From Ruminococcaceae bacterium UBA6392 (lineage in GTDB: Bacteria; Bacillota; Clostridia; Oscillospirales; Acutalibacteraceae): a stretch of DNA of 23,147 bases. Under the pieces are notes generated by a model. It was not told where the DNA came from. It searched no databases and saw only the letters and a program-made list of their open reading frames with translations. Of the stretch, positions 10,301-16,181 are shown in pieces. Location of the stretch: assembly GCA_002438685.1 (NCBI GenBank), contig DJQG01000102.1, positions 1 through 23,147 of the forward strand. Direction: 5' to 3'. Position numbers and translations under genes: made by a program. Positions within the stretch are counted from its first letter, which is position 1. Each line of letters starts with the position of its first letter.

Positions 10301-10408
10301 CGAATCCCACTGATATTTGTCATTTGCTCTTTTGATTCTTTCGTCTATTGACTCCGGAGCCTCATATTTTGAATTTACACGCTTTATTCTGTCGTCAATC
10401 GTTTCCAT
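1388..10408 (-). CDS. Giant multidomain polyvalent protein, probably packaged and ejected with the DNA (3006 aa)
   Basis: An uninterrupted 3006-codon frame; ATG with GGAGGATAAA 5' to it, 12 bases after the upstream gene. Domains in order: duplicated N-terminal motif ID[DE]RIKR (4-15, 21-32); coiled coil to about 300; Gly/Ala-rich hydrophobic stretches (about 396-445, 553-586); a PBECR-like (BECR-fold) nuclease-like domain (about 680-850, HIERRHG at 751-757, H764); a zincin-like HELYH site (1104-1108) with downstream Glu candidates (1157-1163); a MuF-C-like domain (about 1268-1428); a conserved module with GGYRTLDHRDI (1524-1534); long charged helices (about 1650-2250); a region with IQQPTAYLR (2444-2452); a hydrophobic segment (about 2625-2650); and five degenerate helical repeats (2776-3003). 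This architecture matches phage 'large polyvalent proteins', which enter the host with the genome. Ejection and the enzyme activities are inferred. I saw no RNA polymerase motifs, so it is probably not an N4-type virion polymerase. Confidence 0.85.
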   Translation of the reverse strand: METIDDRIKRVNSKYEAPESIDERIKRANDKYQWDSSDKEMHDWFESTGRTTRSANSRLQNSSYANWKRDSENTKSAVNNDLEKADRIKSYLDSQREQLGEERYNTFMTRYEEYKNALQQTSQNLQKESDYYSDTRNSGVMDTMTEDDMKGRLDDIKNEKKKNRSESFKNRVWAFLSTMQGNTADYEKYTEEAEAAKNKLNNLKSESAALESEIYNRDIAEKLSQFDEATLKEIQSIPELKDRIKLEESVGTSGNDKNVYEYNQRLKEIEDKIRAKGINPDELENYFAYEYNSRKNEDVQNAVRDFSKEHQVLASALSVPVNVAMSLPIDAENNGYLNAATQWVGKKLTGSYAPVDYNRDAGIASQLSDTARGAVMDEHDWKLGDRDVFDFLYGTGMSALDSAASAAAGNLVGGALANTGAGIKVAGKVAEAVGGGILGLSAANSTMRDIKARGGNDDQAVIGGAVSGIFEGLFEKVSIGNFNKLKEVDPRSMRDVAMNILKSTGVNFSEEAATEIANIAYDTIANGDISNYKLMIAAYEKQGLSEAEAKKKVAGDLALQVVEAGAGGALMGAGFGVVGSGLGYLNHRKQGTNITGKTVAGFAGGEQTQIAQRLESLGENTQDAVRLSAVVQKQAEGDKLTRAEKRLLRGSENAQNVAAEIKNGTSDAAEDSQLSLKKDIETIKQEYKKAVNPKIVDFVERIRRLKDKNIAGKIKVELSSVNEREAQDIKKLTGINTSEYKRDMDGDTVIHIERRHGENGEADHSMSDVNDLARIEYVLENYDSMDIQKMEEGNKALNGRYRDADNNLSRSVVYYSKRVNGNYYVVEAVPDSKAKTLHVISAYKTKAEGVSQVLNMSEDPQLTPKTPHALAPSDNNVSQKKSYVNPVSANVDGQSVTINGIDRIEKDGNRAQMYVKTQDGGSVALSDVRFDSRETEALYNVAQGFDSTDTARAFISGYKQGDSASEYMNAFLDFRRAGQLGQDFDSVLQSNANKYAGLEESQLRQAYYAGVNEKNNAPKHYSAKEEKRAEKNGGLLRNYTKKLNAEQAGSVYVLEALAKKYGFVVEVCDTLADGMANGEYDPKTGRIKIALDAEENAYLRTAGHELYHYIEDWNSTAAGELREYVIGKLKESENYDYEGRVKELQKLYEGFGKADIEAEIVAESMFDVFDEKTIRELVNENRPLAVKIQSWIRGFLESIEKALTAIGLKSPEVRALEGDTEALEKISGMFKSALEGAKENKSEKTSKSDDVKYSINPEFARRYDEWNKKEIGGYFFLGTTSEPLQSIGINPAEIYWDKSKIKAIKKKHPTMTDSIIKQVPNVLENPVLITQSMTSTNRVVVLGELYDENGHPIVAALELKPNGRVENFVKVASAYSKDSLQNFIRQSDILYIDPNKKRTDTWLQALRLQLPAGVTKYGSIGMVTYVEKDVNGKISFSDKKSEKTAMQIAFEKAQQNATSKSISEKVKDDTKFSLKNTEDEDASKNLDKAALEYFGRTFSWKETGYLTKSGKKLDFSGKNQGAPGGYRTLDHRDISEIMLDSDISGTEAMIEYMNQGNIRIMPESNGINLSVLPTASQFEALDDYISRARGEVILDIDDNNGNTLHSVEYPKGTRASKVINDIKKYFADGTAPYVSSIAQFRYSLKNTSSIDEQNKKLIQENKALREYKRELEWRLGINRKELDERAIRRLSKKVLKEYSSKYNAETLTQNLKNIFEALANMDDGITYDEVIARTAEVAKAVLEESAVLNTDMSEQYSALREYAKGTKIKLSEQQKKEIAYYYGSYENFRRKNFGKIRLSEEGSTLDSLWGEMSELWPEFFEPDTHELEQVQTLVNALETIKPFYENPFYDGSFDMDIDTASYDLAMRLYEEYYDIPELKTLRQKIEKEYRDRYDKRIEKIKEQEAAKRNKLSEELIKQKALYEQRTFEDRREWLRKDAMAKSKRSIERTAKTLNRFLQNPNKTQHVPEALRSALGEFLVSLDVYGNSQSKDAFEWRKSMSELQGELRKMQQGNDPQYQQFLADLDPDLMPMMTTLLEVYKGSSIKDMDAQGLAELETVMQQIKGGITRANELLANSRYGTVQAIADASVHEMDSRKSFKDKVKVGYKQLNVNMLDSFSFFHQLGPAAETVFKSIRSGFDERVEMIDNANEFMQSIVSQKEIQDWEHSKQTFKVEGGELTLTVSQIMELYNLSKREQARDHLLLGGIRPLDTSRQEAKMRIKEQFGKGEETYAKAVQVTVEDLGKIIDSLTPKQKQVAEKMQGFLSGNVADWGNKASMTLYGYRKFTEEHYWPIQVNKNSVRTMNAEDGAVQTQSNFYKLVNIGATKSVQRNASNGLFIKGAFDTFTKHITEMSAYSAYAVPVTDAMKWYNALSFEEKDDGYIAISGTKQSIERAFGNDAKAYFEKLILDINGSADNKYAGGAGEEALIRNFKVAAVGANIRVAIQQPTAYLRAAAVMNPKYLLKGLLSKPASKEAIDNCPIAKWKSWGFYETSMGITMKQLITGQQTVVDKIREKSMRLAGVGDELTWGTLWNACKAEVKDKTDLKEGTAEFTQAVSDRLSEVVDKTQVVDSLLHRSQFMRSTSSFSKMLSAFKAEPTKSYNMLRNALVDYNNADPGSKKAKAKNIARIAAVHIATSVLTAGIASIADAFRNDDDEKKWLELYLEAFGGNTLDGINPFSAVPYVGDILSILSGYSASRMDIEGIEELIQSCESWQKVFSGEKKNPDIWKLMMSSAKGISKVSGLPIANTMRTFESLYNFFSPDNLGREASSTEYRKLYNSIAEGKYQKQYDKLIKKGYTAQQLENGVKNNLVKSEPRIAQAAQARERGNISEYKKIYEELVSEGYPSNAVIKAINNYMTMQTAAAQAKSNGDDSALSGKLEALLESGYDEDEVDRIIDEIAAGLDPEAEQDKAAEEKKLYEYKDLQKALENSDVSSAKEIVEYLRVNGKEDKTIRQALTKDLKSEYQKMYKNNDTEGMRRTRQMLYELNIGYDDKTFQRWIKEMTK

Positions 10409-10420
10409 TTTATCCTCCGC

Positions 10421-11863
10421 TTATGAAAGTCCGTAATGCTGACTGAGTATATAAATATCTTCGTCGGTCAGATTTTTGTTCTGGCTCATCTTCGTTTTTA
10501 TATAATTCTCGTAGCTTCCGTATTGGTTTTTCAGTGCCGGTCTTACGCCAAACTCATATCGAGTTGGCTGTGCGCCTATAAACTCACTTGCTGCCTTTGA
10601 TTTTGTCGCGGTCTGTTTTCCGCTGCTCCTGGTCGAAGAACCGCTCGCCCCGCTCACGCCTGACGAGGACGGTGAAGAGGTTGAATAGCTCTGAGCCTTG
10701 AGTGAATCCATATATTTGTCATGTTCAAACTGCTGCTTCTTGAGATTATAATCTCTCGAATCCTGTTCCTTGCCGTAGTCAAACTGTTTTTGCCAGTTGC
10801 TCTGTGCGAGGGCATCCTGCTGCTTGCCATAATCAAACTCCTGCTGCCAGTTATTCTGTGCGAGAGCGTCCTGTTCTTTGCCGTAGTCAAATTGTTTCTG
10901 CCAGTTGCTCTGCGCGAGGGCATCCTGTTCCTTGCCGTAATCGAACTGCTGCTGCCAATTGCTCTGCGCGAGAGCATCCTGCTCTTTCTGATAATCAAAC
11001 TGATTCTGCCAGTTGCGCTGGCTGATGACGTCCTGCATATACTGACGGTTCTGCTCGCTCTGCCAGTTTGACTGCTGCTGCGCGGCGTCTGCGCGTCCTG
11101 TATAATATTCAAGCTCATACTGCCACTGAGCAAGCTGATTGAGGTACTTGTTGTAATCACTCTCCGAGAGATACTGGGACTGGCTCTGCAGGTAGTTGAG
11201 AGTGTTATAATAGTCGCTCAGCGTATCCTGGTATTTTTTATAATCCGCGTCGTCGAGATTTTGCAGCACCTGCATATGCTGCAATTTGTCGCTTTTATCG
11301 TCGCGGTATTTGTTGTATGCCCGGTCATACAGTTCCGGAATAACATTGTTCAGTTCATTAAGGTTCGCCTGGTACGCCTGGTTTCCCGCGGTCGAAGCAT
11401 AAGAACTGCCGTACCCTCCGGTGAGCGCCGCTGCATTCCCCATAGTGTCCTGCATCGCCATCTTGCCCTGCTGAATATACTGATCCTTATACTGCTGGTA
11501 GAGCGGATCGGCATTGAAATCATACTGAAAATCTTTGGTATTTTCGTAGTCCTTCAGAAGCCCCTGTATCTGATCAGCATAATTGCTCTGATAATCCCCG
11601 GGCTTTGAGTTGTAATGGTTCTTCAGCTCCTCCTGTGCCTGCTTAACTTCGTCGGATTCCTCATAGTCCTTCGGCTTGTTGAGCAGCGTTTTTATCGTGC
11701 CTATACCGTATCCGACCTGCTTCGCGGCGTTTATTCCCTGCTTTGCCACTCCACCGGCGAGCGCCGCCACATTTCCGCCCTGCGCCACGGCGTATGACAG
11801 TTTGTCCTTTGATATGCCCTGCTGCTTTTTCTGCTTTTCAAGGTCTTTTGTCGTGTATGCCAT
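10421..11863 (-). CDS. Putative internal virion/ejection protein with 18-residue tandem repeats
   Basis: A 480-residue, Gln/Tyr/Asp-rich protein. Residues about 136-185 contain MGNAAALTGGYGSSYASTAG followed by NQAYQANLNELNN, a block I recall from similarly placed genes in Clostridia phages. Residues 282-371 are five tandem 18-residue repeats of the type QSNWQKQFDYGKEQDALA, each with fixed Trp, Phe and Tyr positions. A Ser/Gly/Thr-rich linker (about 394-425) and a short C-terminal domain follow. The ATG at 11863 has GAGGAGG upstream, overlapping the stop of the previous gene; the giant gene begins 12 bases after this stop. Small helical proteins encoded directly before a giant internal protein are often ejection proteins, hence the call. 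No enzyme motif is visible; a fibre-associated or scaffold role is possible. Confidence 0.6.
   Translation of the reverse strand: MAYTTKDLEKQKKQQGISKDKLSYAVAQGGNVAALAGGVAKQGINAAKQVGYGIGTIKTLLNKPKDYEESDEVKQAQEELKNHYNSKPGDYQSNYADQIQGLLKDYENTKDFQYDFNADPLYQQYKDQYIQQGKMAMQDTMGNAAALTGGYGSSYASTAGNQAYQANLNELNNVIPELYDRAYNKYRDDKSDKLQHMQVLQNLDDADYKKYQDTLSDYYNTLNYLQSQSQYLSESDYNKYLNQLAQWQYELEYYTGRADAAQQQSNWQSEQNRQYMQDVISQRNWQNQFDYQKEQDALAQSNWQQQFDYGKEQDALAQSNWQKQFDYGKEQDALAQNNWQQEFDYGKQQDALAQSNWQKQFDYGKEQDSRDYNLKKQQFEHDKYMDSLKAQSYSTSSPSSSGVSGASGSSTRSSGKQTATKSKAASEFIGAQPTRYEFGVRPALKNQYGSYENYIKTKMSQNKNLTDEDIYILSQHYGLS
10751..11020 (-). repeat. Five 54-bp tandem coding repeats
   Basis: Codons 282-371 of the 480-residue protein are five in-frame 54-base units encoding (Q)(S/N/R)NWQ(K/Q/N)(Q/E)FDY(G/Q)K(E/Q)QD(A)(L)(A). 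The third and fifth units are identical in protein over their first 15 residues, and neighbouring units are clearly similar in DNA, which suggests recent expansion. An earlier degenerate unit may cover residues 264-281. Confidence 0.9.
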
Positions 11864-11876
11864 TTGCTTTGCCTCC

Positions 11877-13310
11877 TCAGATCAGATAATTTATGTTCAG
11901 CGTATATGAAGTCAGATTGTATTTATAGGCTTTTGCTTCAAGGTTGAAGCACCAGTCAAGCACCACATTTCCGCCCGGGAATACCGACCATCGGACAAGG
12001 TTGGTATCGTTCGCCGCACAGATTGCAAATATCCTGCACTGCGGGCGCATATCCTCCGGCAGCGTGCATATGGTTTTTCCGCCCGCTGTTATCCCCTGCA
12101 CATCTCCGACGATATTGACCGAGTTTCCGAGTCTGCGCCCCTTGGGTGTCAGTCCATTCGCGCCCGGAGTTATTCCGTCCGCAAGCTCCAATTCCTGCCA
12201 GCCTGTGTCTTTCAGCGGAAAAGTTTGTTCTCCTGCCTGCAGTCCTTTTCTGAGTAGCAGCAGCATATTGACATCCATCGTGTTGGCGAGTTCCGCAACC
12301 TTGCCGAAAGCTATTCCTTTGCCGCCGCGCAGGAAGTCCATCAGCACGAAGCTCGTCGAAAGCTCATAAACATATTCCGCGGAAGCAAGGCTATCAGTAA
12401 CTTTGAACTTTATCTTATACGAGACATTCTCGCTGAGACCGTCAAAGAGGATTGCCTGCACATCATTGCTCATCGCCGTCTCATCAGACCATGCATCCAT
12501 CGTATCTGTCTTGTAGCTTGCTTTGCAAACCGCTGTATTCTTGCCCGACAACGCCGAGAAGCTATAGTTTACCTTTCCGGTCGCATATGTGCCCTTGTCG
12601 TTTTCCGTGCCGTCCTGCGTGCATCTGAAGCATGTTACCTCATTTATCATCGGGCTGTCGTACTTTTCAACCGATATGCTCGCCGTCTGACTGACCGTTC
12701 TGCCTCTGCTGTCTGTCGCCGTGACCGTAAAGTTCAGCTCACCCGACAGATAGCAAGTGTATGTATAGACTCCACCGGTCTGATTTGACAAAACTGCACC
12801 GTTCACGGCAAACCGATAGTTTTTTATCGTTGAGCTGTATGCCCCCTGCGCAGCAGCAGTAATCTTGCATTTCGAATAGTCCTGCACATATATTCCCCAT
12901 TCGGTCGGAACGCTGCCGTCTATGCGCTCTATCGTCAGCTCCGGCATTGTGGGTTTCACATTGTCTGGAACCGAAAAAGTGACGGTCTTCGTGTTCGTCT
13001 CAACGAGCGTCGTCGGGATCAATCCGAACTTCTTGTATGTTTCAATCTTCAGCGTACCTGTTCTGCTGCTTCCGTTCGTTATGGCATTAGCCCATTCGAT
13101 CGGGAACTCATATGCCGTCATAACTGCGTTGTTTGTTGAAAAATACCCGCTCTCGTAGCTGTAATCGCCGCAGGCGAAATACATCTTATGGGTGTATGAC
13201 TTTCCGTCATTCGCATCCTCAATTTCAATCAGAATATTGCCGAGACCGTTTATTTTACTGACGCCTACGGTGATATTCTTCGGATATGTTTTGATAGTTG
13301 TTATTGCCAT
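11877..13310 (-). CDS. DUF859-like phage tail fibre/structural protein
   Basis: A 477-residue beta-rich protein. Immunoglobulin-like segments include ATDSRGRT (about 198-205). The signature FLRGGKGIAFGKVAE (326-340) is typical of DUF859-family structural proteins of Gram-positive phages and marks the junction with a distal region (about 365-477). That distal region contains DTGWQELEL, a motif often seen at the start of fibre tip domains. The ATG at 13310 is preceded by GGAGGG, which lies within the last codons of the upstream gene; the gap is three bases. It probably forms or attaches a host-binding fibre. DUF859 is best known from long-tailed phages, so its use on a short-tailed particle is notable. 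The exact role is inferred. Confidence 0.75.
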   Translation of the reverse strand: MAITTIKTYPKNITVGVSKINGLGNILIEIEDANDGKSYTHKMYFACGDYSYESGYFSTNNAVMTAYEFPIEWANAITNGSSRTGTLKIETYKKFGLIPTTLVETNTKTVTFSVPDNVKPTMPELTIERIDGSVPTEWGIYVQDYSKCKITAAAQGAYSSTIKNYRFAVNGAVLSNQTGGVYTYTCYLSGELNFTVTATDSRGRTVSQTASISVEKYDSPMINEVTCFRCTQDGTENDKGTYATGKVNYSFSALSGKNTAVCKASYKTDTMDAWSDETAMSNDVQAILFDGLSENVSYKIKFKVTDSLASAEYVYELSTSFVLMDFLRGGKGIAFGKVAELANTMDVNMLLLLRKGLQAGEQTFPLKDTGWQELELADGITPGANGLTPKGRRLGNSVNIVGDVQGITAGGKTICTLPEDMRPQCRIFAICAANDTNLVRWSVFPGGNVVLDWCFNLEAKAYKYNLTSYTLNINYLI

Positions 13311-13313
13311 TGT

Positions 13314-14030
13314 TTATTCCCTCCATATAAAGCTAAGATTGCCATTACTCCTGGGCGTGAACTCCCAGTTGCCTATCCTCAGTCGGTTAAGAACCTCGAC
13401 ATCCGTAACATAAAGGCAACGGTTGGAGATATAGGCTATCTCCGTGCCGTTCTGCGTGAAGCTTAATTTTTCATTTGTCAGCATGGACTTGAACGGACTG
13501 TCCGCCTTGCCGAGTTCCATTCCCTCCGCCGTGAAGCGGAAATATGTTCTTATTAGTTCCTGAAACTCTTCAAGTCTGCCGTCAACCTCTGTTGTATAGA
13601 GATAATTCTGGTCGAAATTCAGCTGAATTTCTCTTGAAGTCTGTGTAACATAGGACTCGAGTGTTGCATTAAGCTCTGCGATTGATGCCTTCGCGCTAAG
13701 CTCTTCGCGCACCGTTGTCATTATGTTGTCATTGTTCTGCTCTATCTCGGTGTGAAATGTTTGATTTATCTCTTCCGCCTGCGCGATAATTTTATCGTTG
13801 AGTTCGTTATAATCAATCTTTCTGCCCGCTTCGAGTTGATTCACGGCGTCGCTCGCTATCTCGACCATTGCCCGCGTCTGCTCCACCGTTTTTAGGTATG
13901 TCGGCGAAAAATTGTCTCCGTCAAGATTGTTAAGGATATACCGCAGCTGTTCGTTGAGTTGATAGAGATAGCTCTGAGTTTTCTGATCTCCGCCAAGATT
14001 CGTCGGCAGATTCAGATTTAGCGTCGGCAT
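13314..14030 (-). CDS. Coiled-coil tail/fibre attachment protein
   Basis: A 238-residue protein. The N-terminal part (about 10-60) resembles short phage tail proteins that start with a Leu/Asn-rich strand and a helix. Residues about 60-160 are helical and Gln/Glu/Asn-rich, likely a trimeric coiled coil. The C-terminal part (about 165-238), with FRFTAEGMELGKADSPFKS and later RIGNWEFTPRSNGNLSF, matches a beta module I recognise from the C-termini of Gram-positive phage tail endopeptidase-like and fibre proteins. The start overlaps the stop of the gp10-like gene in TGATG, so the two are probably translationally coupled. It lies between tail and fibre genes, so a connecting spike or fibre base is likely. 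No enzyme motif is seen. Confidence 0.65.
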   Translation of the reverse strand: MPTLNLNLPTNLGGDQKTQSYLYQLNEQLRYILNNLDGDNFSPTYLKTVEQTRAMVEIASDAVNQLEAGRKIDYNELNDKIIAQAEEINQTFHTEIEQNNDNIMTTVREELSAKASIAELNATLESYVTQTSREIQLNFDQNYLYTTEVDGRLEEFQELIRTYFRFTAEGMELGKADSPFKSMLTNEKLSFTQNGTEIAYISNRCLYVTDVEVLNRLRIGNWEFTPRSNGNLSFIWRE

Positions 14031-15748
14031 CAGATTTCACTCCCCTGTTCCGTTACCTTTGCGATGCTGTACAAGATGAATTTGCCCCTGCCCCGCATTC
14101 GGATTCTCATGTGGTCGCAACGCCTGACTATAATCGGAATAGTGATTGTGCGATTGTTTACAGCATCGATGTGCAGCACTTCCTCGTAATCGCCCATAGA
14201 GTCATACTGGATCTGCACCCGGAACTGCGCCCCGCGTTCGACGCTCAGGCGAAACTGCAGCTTTGAAATATATTTATTATCGGGGCTTGTCACTCCAATA
14301 GGTCCGCTTTCAGCCATCCATTCAACCGGCTTTTCGTCATACGTCTGATCTGTTACGCTGTATCGCGTCGTGCCGTGCATCGTCCACAGGCTGTTTCCAA
14401 CCGTGAAATACAATTCCCCGTCCAGCGGCGCGAAAGCATCGATTTTCAGCCCGCTCTCCTTATGCCATATTTTTGTGCGCTCATCGTATGTGAACAGGCT
14501 GTATTTGCCGTTTTCATCCGACATCGACACATAATATTTGTTATCGATTGCTCCCGCTACGGCATTTCTGTATGCGTTTGCACCGAACGCCTCGGAAACA
14601 TTGACCGGGGTTCCGCCGTCATAGGCGCATATACCGTTGCGGCTCTTGTAGTATAGTGTTTCGTTACACAGCGCGAGGCTTCGTTCACTGCCGTTTTGGA
14701 CGCCCCTTATAGACTCATTCGTGACCTGAAAATTTGAGGGCTTCGAGCCGTAGACCTTGTGGACGCAGTCTTCCTTGAAAAACAGGATATACCCGCGCAT
14801 CGTAAACGCGCCCGTGAACTTACCGTGCGTTCCGACCGTCACGGCGTAACTGTCGCTCGCCAACCCGAGAAAACAATTCCAGTTAAACGGATCGCCTATT
14901 TTGCAGCAATATATCTCATGCTTATCGGAAGAACATCCCCAGATGCGGTTTTCGCTTTCGGTCACGAAGTCCATATCCGGCACGGTTCTTTTTACCGTCA
15001 CCGCTTCCTGCTGGCTCGATACTTCATCTATGAAGCCGGTCACGACTATGTAATCCTTGCTGACCGCATAGAGTATCATATTTGTGTTGAATTGTTCGTC
15101 TTTGCAGCCGCTTATAGTCACTCCGTCATATTCCGAGAATCCTTCACCTATTCCTGCCGAAGAGATCTTGACAAACGTCGTCGCCACCGCATTCCACATC
15201 TTTGTTGCAGCGGCATATATCTTGAGAGTATGCGGCTTTGAGGAAGTATCAAGCCAGCTGTCGCCGTTTGCCGGCTCTTCCGGCGCCGTGGCCGAAACTG
15301 TCGGGTTATAATCATCTCCGGTTACTCGCGTCAGCGTAAATGACACCGCCGCGGTTGTCGTAAACGATTTTTCCAAACTGCCTACGCCCTCGCTCACTTT
15401 CTCGGTGTTGATATATTTTTTGTCCGGCCAGATGAGGACATACGCACCCATGCTCAGCATTTGTTTGCGGCTTTTCTCGACATCGCCGCTGACCTGATCG
15501 CCGTTGTAGAACACTTTACCATTGTCCACCCAACATAGACCGTTGTTCACGCAAAAGCCGTCAAGACGTGTGAAATCGCGAATTTTTTTCCGATGCTCTC
15601 TCGGCGTCAGGGCAGGATAGCTGTCTGACGAAAGATTCTCTTCGTCGTAAAATTCATTGTCACTTATAACAAGGTCATGGTGATATCCTCCGAACGCGCT
15701 CATCATTTCCCTGTTTTTGCTGACCGTGTTAAGAATAGGCAGTCTCAT
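14030..15748 (-). CDS. P22 gp10-like tail (packaged-DNA stabilisation/tail hub) protein
   Basis: A 572-residue protein. Repeated beta blades with patterns such as GYILFFKEDCVHKVYG, ETLYYKSRNGICAYDGG and GELYFTVGNSLWTM give the propeller-like look of the short-tail protein P22 gp10, placed, as there, just after the head-tail connector gene. A separate module at about 155-195 (APEEPANGDSWLDTSSKPHT) looks like an insertion of a kind found in fibres and tail hubs. The frame is open back to 15883, but the ATG at 15748 has AGGTGAACCG before it and matches the family's MRLPxL-type start, so I use it. The ribosome binding site overlaps the upstream stop codon. Homology to gp10 is judged from fold-like patterns and position, not from a search. 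Confidence 0.65.
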   Translation of the reverse strand: MRLPILNTVSKNREMMSAFGGYHHDLVISDNEFYDEENLSSDSYPALTPREHRKKIRDFTRLDGFCVNNGLCWVDNGKVFYNGDQVSGDVEKSRKQMLSMGAYVLIWPDKKYINTEKVSEGVGSLEKSFTTTAAVSFTLTRVTGDDYNPTVSATAPEEPANGDSWLDTSSKPHTLKIYAAATKMWNAVATTFVKISSAGIGEGFSEYDGVTISGCKDEQFNTNMILYAVSKDYIVVTGFIDEVSSQQEAVTVKRTVPDMDFVTESENRIWGCSSDKHEIYCCKIGDPFNWNCFLGLASDSYAVTVGTHGKFTGAFTMRGYILFFKEDCVHKVYGSKPSNFQVTNESIRGVQNGSERSLALCNETLYYKSRNGICAYDGGTPVNVSEAFGANAYRNAVAGAIDNKYYVSMSDENGKYSLFTYDERTKIWHKESGLKIDAFAPLDGELYFTVGNSLWTMHGTTRYSVTDQTYDEKPVEWMAESGPIGVTSPDNKYISKLQFRLSVERGAQFRVQIQYDSMGDYEEVLHIDAVNNRTITIPIIVRRCDHMRIRMRGRGKFILYSIAKVTEQGSEI

Positions 15749-15752
15749 CGGT

Positions 15753-16124
15753 TCACCTCGTAAATATTCCGCCCGCCGGAGCCGCGTGCGTTCTGCTGTA
15801 ATATCCCCAGTAGCCCTCGTATGCCTCGTTGAAAGCCATTGCCGAATTGTTGTATCGGTCGTATTCGGCGTTGAAGAAGTCAATTTTTGACATCAGCCAA
15901 AGAACATATAGGTTGCTGTAAGGCTCCGGCACGAGCAGTTCTGTGTTCGTGTCTGTGTCTTCATTATAGCCTTCAAACACCGTTGATTTCTCCCCGCTCT
16001 TCGCGTCTATCAGTTCTTTTACTATCTTCCCGTCAAGCTCGGAAAGCCACCTTATTTTCTGTTCGTCCGAATACTGATTGGGCTTGAGTTCATCGGTCTG
16101 TCTTATCGCTTCGCATATTTTCAT
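15753..16124 (-). CDS. Head-tail connector/adaptor protein
   Basis: A 123-residue, mostly helical protein. It contains NQYSDEQKIRWLSELDGKI (17-35) and a Tyr-rich second half with VLWLMSKIDFFNAEYDRYNN. This pattern is typical of small connector proteins encoded after the capsid gene in Firmicutes short-tailed phages. It should bind below the portal and join it to the tail. The start at 16124 has AGAGGAGA upstream. The gene follows a strong hairpin terminator at 16146-16173, so it is probably expressed by read-through and at a lower level than the capsid genes. A GGCGGGGAGAAA-like promoter candidate lies inside it. Confidence 0.7.
   Translation of the reverse strand: MKICEAIRQTDELKPNQYSDEQKIRWLSELDGKIVKELIDAKSGEKSTVFEGYNEDTDTNTELLVPEPYSNLYVLWLMSKIDFFNAEYDRYNNSAMAFNEAYEGYWGYYSRTHAAPAGGIFTR
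15963..15998 (-). promoter_or_regulatory. Weak candidate promoter P4 inside the connector gene
   Basis: AGCGGGGAGAAA (15998-15987), matching 11 of 12 bases of the repeated late-promoter element, then 18 bases, then TATAAT (15968-15963). It lies about 215 bases before the gp10-like start. It is within coding sequence (Lys-Ser-Gly-Glu-Lys) and its spacer is one base longer than in the other three copies, so it may be chance. Confidence 0.3.
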
Positions 16125-16145
16125 AAAAAGTCTCCTCTGAAAGCA

Positions 16146-16173
16146 AAAGAGGGCGCAAAGCTGCGCCCTCTTT
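16146..16173 (-). terminator. Strong hairpin terminator after the small head gene
   Basis: AAAGAGGGCGCA and TGCGCCCTCTTT are perfect 12-bp inverted arms around a four-base loop. On the minus strand the stem runs into TTTTGCTTTC. It starts nine bases after the stop of the 114-residue gene. The A/T flanks on both sides could let it act in both directions. It should reduce transcription into the connector and tail genes. Confidence 0.8.
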
Positions 16174-16181
16174 GTGTGTTT

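Noticed and set aside
1388..10408. The giant protein as a tape measure or an N4-type virion RNA polymerase
   Set aside because: No tail tube or tail assembly genes accompany it, and its domain mix is unlike a tape measure. I found no polymerase motifs, although remote homology cannot be excluded by eye.
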